Part shown: positions 14,981-15,611 of the stretch, piece by piece
How the letters are laid out: each line of letters opens with the position of its first letter
Numbering within the stretch: the stretch's first letter is position 1
Assembly: GCA_000310025.1 (NCBI GenBank)
Contig: FN648436.1
Span: 141,164-156,774, forward strand
Direction: 5' to 3'
DNA length: 15,611 nt
From: Ectocarpus siliculosus
Taxonomy: Eukaryota > Sar > Phaeophyceae > Ectocarpales > Ectocarpaceae
Program-made: the position numbers and the translations under genes
The notes under the pieces: model-generated
Seen by the model: the letters and a program-made list of their open reading frames with translations, nothing else
What the model was told of the DNA's origin: nothing
Database searches by the model: none

Positions 14981-15430
14981 TCAAGCGATCGCTAACCGTT
15001 ACCCAACGAAAGGCGGAGCTTAGGGCGGGGATACGAACACGAATGATGATGATCAACCCTCATCGCGCTGTTGCCATACACTGAGGCTGAGCCGAAGGCA
15101 ATGGGTTTGTAAATGTAGGCGCAGAGACGGCTGCGTGTGTAGATTATGTGTTAGGCCAGCCGGTGTCGCCGTGGTTATCGCTGCTCTATGCTACCCTTGG
15201 TAGGGCGCGGCAGCATGGGGAAGAACAAGGGTGGGGCCTAAGTTGTCAACAATCTCTCTCTGGTATGGGTGGGTGGGGGGGATACTCTTATGTTTTGCAT
15301 GGCTCAGCGGTTTGACCGTTGACCACGCGTCCTCGAGAGGACGGAGCATTGTTCCCACAGGGCCGATCACCGATGGCGAATCTTTCCTCCTTATGTTGCC
15401 AAAGGTGGCTAAAAAACGTTTTCCCTAGTT
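14981..15430 (+). other. Probable 3' UTR and flank of RUVBL2
   Basis: This is T/G-rich, non-coding sequence following the stop codon. No clear poly(A) signal or RNA gene is seen. A tttgaccgttgacc at 15311-15324 has a near copy (tttgaccattgacc) at 15472-15485. Confidence 0.5.
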
Positions 15431-15611
15431 TGGGGGGGGGGGGCGGACTCATTTGTTGCTTGCCGGAATCATTTGACCATTGACCCCGGGGGGGGGGGGG
15501 GGGGGGGAAAAAAGGGGGAAAAACCCCCCCCAAAGGGGGGGGGGTTTGGGGGGGCCCCCCCCCCCCCCCCGGTTTGGGGGAAAAAAAAAACCCCCGGTGG
15601 GTGGGTTTTGG
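15431..15611. other. G/C homopolymer tail, probable low-quality sequence
   Basis: From about 15486 the sequence is almost entirely runs of G, C and A with a few T triplets, and contains no normal-complexity stretch. A normal segment at 15445-15485 interrupts the start. This is typical of unreliable base calls at a contig or read end. An unusual G-rich repeat cannot be excluded. Confidence 0.6.

Overview
This is nuclear DNA from a eukaryote with spliced genes, most likely a brown alga (Phaeophyceae). The assignment is an inference from style. Exons are GC-rich with CAG/CTG triplet runs. Introns and 3' flanks are T/G-rich on the sense strand, at roughly 350-1200 nt per intron. There is also an ankyrin protein of the kind common in brown algae. 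Nothing in the window looks bacterial, and I see no CRISPR array, rRNA or tRNA gene.

Layout, left to right. 1-945: non-coding flank with a weak minus-strand ankyrin-like remnant and a pair of hairpin-forming repeats. 946-3863 (+): the 3' part of a SEC16-like gene (COPII coat assembly scaffold), with exons 946-1163, 1733-2954 and 3333-3863 and a suspicious microexon at 3208-3221. The N-terminal part, including most of the conserved central domain, is missing. 3864-6405: no convincing gene; it reads as two facing 3' flanks. 6406-7767 (-): ankyrin-repeat protein of about 453 residues. 7768-8188: short divergent intergenic region, probably a shared promoter. 8189/9364-14980 (+): RUVBL2 (reptin), a AAA+ ATPase, in nine confidently placed exons plus a probable two-codon first exon. 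14981-15430: its 3' flank. 15431-15611: G/C homopolymer blocks that look like unreliable sequence at a contig end.

The genes do not form a pathway. SEC16 acts at ER exit sites, RUVBL2 in chromatin remodelling and complex assembly, and the ankyrin protein has no known partner. The most interesting points are three. RUVBL2 has a duplicated 3' splice site that offers an in-frame 21-residue insertion beside the Walker B motif. SEC16 has a microexon encoding a conserved GKKK motif whose donor looks one base short. SEC16 also has CTG runs in one intron facing a CAG run in the next exon. I did not find a clearly new multi-gene system.
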